DNA of 64,000 nt from contig NC_133900.1 of NCBI RefSeq assembly GCF_964199755.1, positions 78,476,727 through 78,540,726 on the forward strand, written 5' to 3'. The notes beneath the pieces are model-generated. The model was not told the DNA's origin, ran no database searches, and saw nothing but the letters and a program-made list of their open reading frames with translations. The stretch is from Larus michahellis (taxonomy: Eukaryota; Chordata; Aves; Charadriiformes; Laridae). Numbering within the stretch: the stretch's first letter is position 1; every line of letters begins with the position of its first letter. Shown one piece after another: positions 63,711 to 64,000 of this stretch. The position numbers were made by a program, and so were the translations under genes.

Positions 63711-63880
63711 TCATAGAAAGGTTAGAGTTGGAAGGGACCTTAAAGACCATCTAGTTCCAACCCCCCTGCCCTGGGCAGGGACACCTCCCACCAGCCCAGG
63801 TTGCTCCAAGCCCCGTCCAGCCTGGCCTTGAACACCTCCAGGGATGGGGCAGCCACAGCTTCTCTGGGCAGCCTGTTCCT
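63711..63880 (-). mobile_element. CR1 LINE 3' fragment
   Basis: On the plus strand it begins ggatcatagaaaggttagagttgg and follows the same module as the 49.1- and 52.4-kb copies through ggcagcctgttcc. About 170 bases, 5'-truncated. Confidence 0.92.
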
Positions 63881-64000
63881 GGATGCCAAGAGGGTTTCCA
63901 TTTGGTATTAACTCAGTGCAACAGTAGCTCCTGCGAGGTAGAAATTGCTTTTTTAGGATTTTTAAATACAGAAGACTTTTGGTAAAGGTAGCTAAGCATA
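63881..64000. other. Window end, intronic
   Basis: No feature seen after the CR1 fragment. Confidence 0.6.

Larger units (their letters stand above)
54850..63711. other. MTUS1: MTUS1 upstream/intron region of longer isoforms
   Basis: No firmly supported exon. It holds a candidate first exon at 55322-55369, a C/A run near 55099-55124, a small CpG-rich cluster at about 55710-55900, a G/T-rich stretch at 58379-58441, a T run near 59460-59478 and an AT dinucleotide run at about 59884-59899. The open frames at 57718-58206 look like chance. Confidence 0.6.

Noticed and set aside
1-64000. CRISPR arrays, bacterial operons, tRNA or rRNA genes
   Set aside because: No spaced direct repeats, ribosome-binding sites or RNA-gene folds were seen; the window is vertebrate nuclear DNA.

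Overview
The window reads as part of a bird genome. It carries three vertebrate genes in the order known from mammalian 8p22: the tail of SLC7A2 (+), all of PDGFRL (+), and the 3' half of MTUS1 (-). It also holds many CR1 LINE copies with the ATTCTATG-type 3' end typical of birds, and solo retroviral LTRs of avian type. Introns are several kb long, splice sites follow GT-AG rules (with one GC-AG exception), and CpG-rich stretches sit at promoters. I cannot name the species.

Layout. Positions 87-274 are the last coding exon of SLC7A2 (cationic amino-acid transporter 2), followed by an unusually long 3' untranslated region that plausibly runs to the AATAAA at 5886-5891. Positions 5.9-7.9 kb are intergenic, with a poly(A) run, a short duplication and an LTR-like block at about 7.08-7.60 kb. 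A CpG island (7.89-8.56 kb) contains the first exon of PDGFRL. Its six coding exons end at 31684 and encode 374 residues: a signal peptide, a basic linker and three immunoglobulin-like cysteine pairs. The PDGFRL introns hold a solo LTR (11099-11656, with 5-bp target duplication), an ancient CR1/L3-like LINE (about 12.0-13.2 kb) and younger CR1 pieces.

From 31.9 to 35.6 kb lies the intergenic space between the two convergent genes. MTUS1 runs right to left: stop codon at 37763-37765, probable 3' UTR down to about 35.66 kb, and eight shared coiled-coil/C-terminal exons up to 53728. All exon phases join without a break. The exon ending at 43675 uses a GC donor.

The most interesting part is 54.15-54.85 kb. 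A CpG-rich block there contains a short open first exon on the minus strand beginning MGCSSSK, with a strong Kozak context and a donor in the right phase to join the shared MTUS1 exon. It would make a 347-residue short isoform with a myristoylation/palmitoylation-type N-terminus. A second phase-compatible candidate first exon lies at 55322-55369. The rest of the window to 64 kb is intron or upstream sequence of the longer MTUS1 isoforms, whose 5' exons lie outside it.

SLC7A2, PDGFRL and MTUS1 do not form a pathway; they are neighbours by conserved synteny. I saw no RNA genes, CRISPR arrays or bacterial-type elements.
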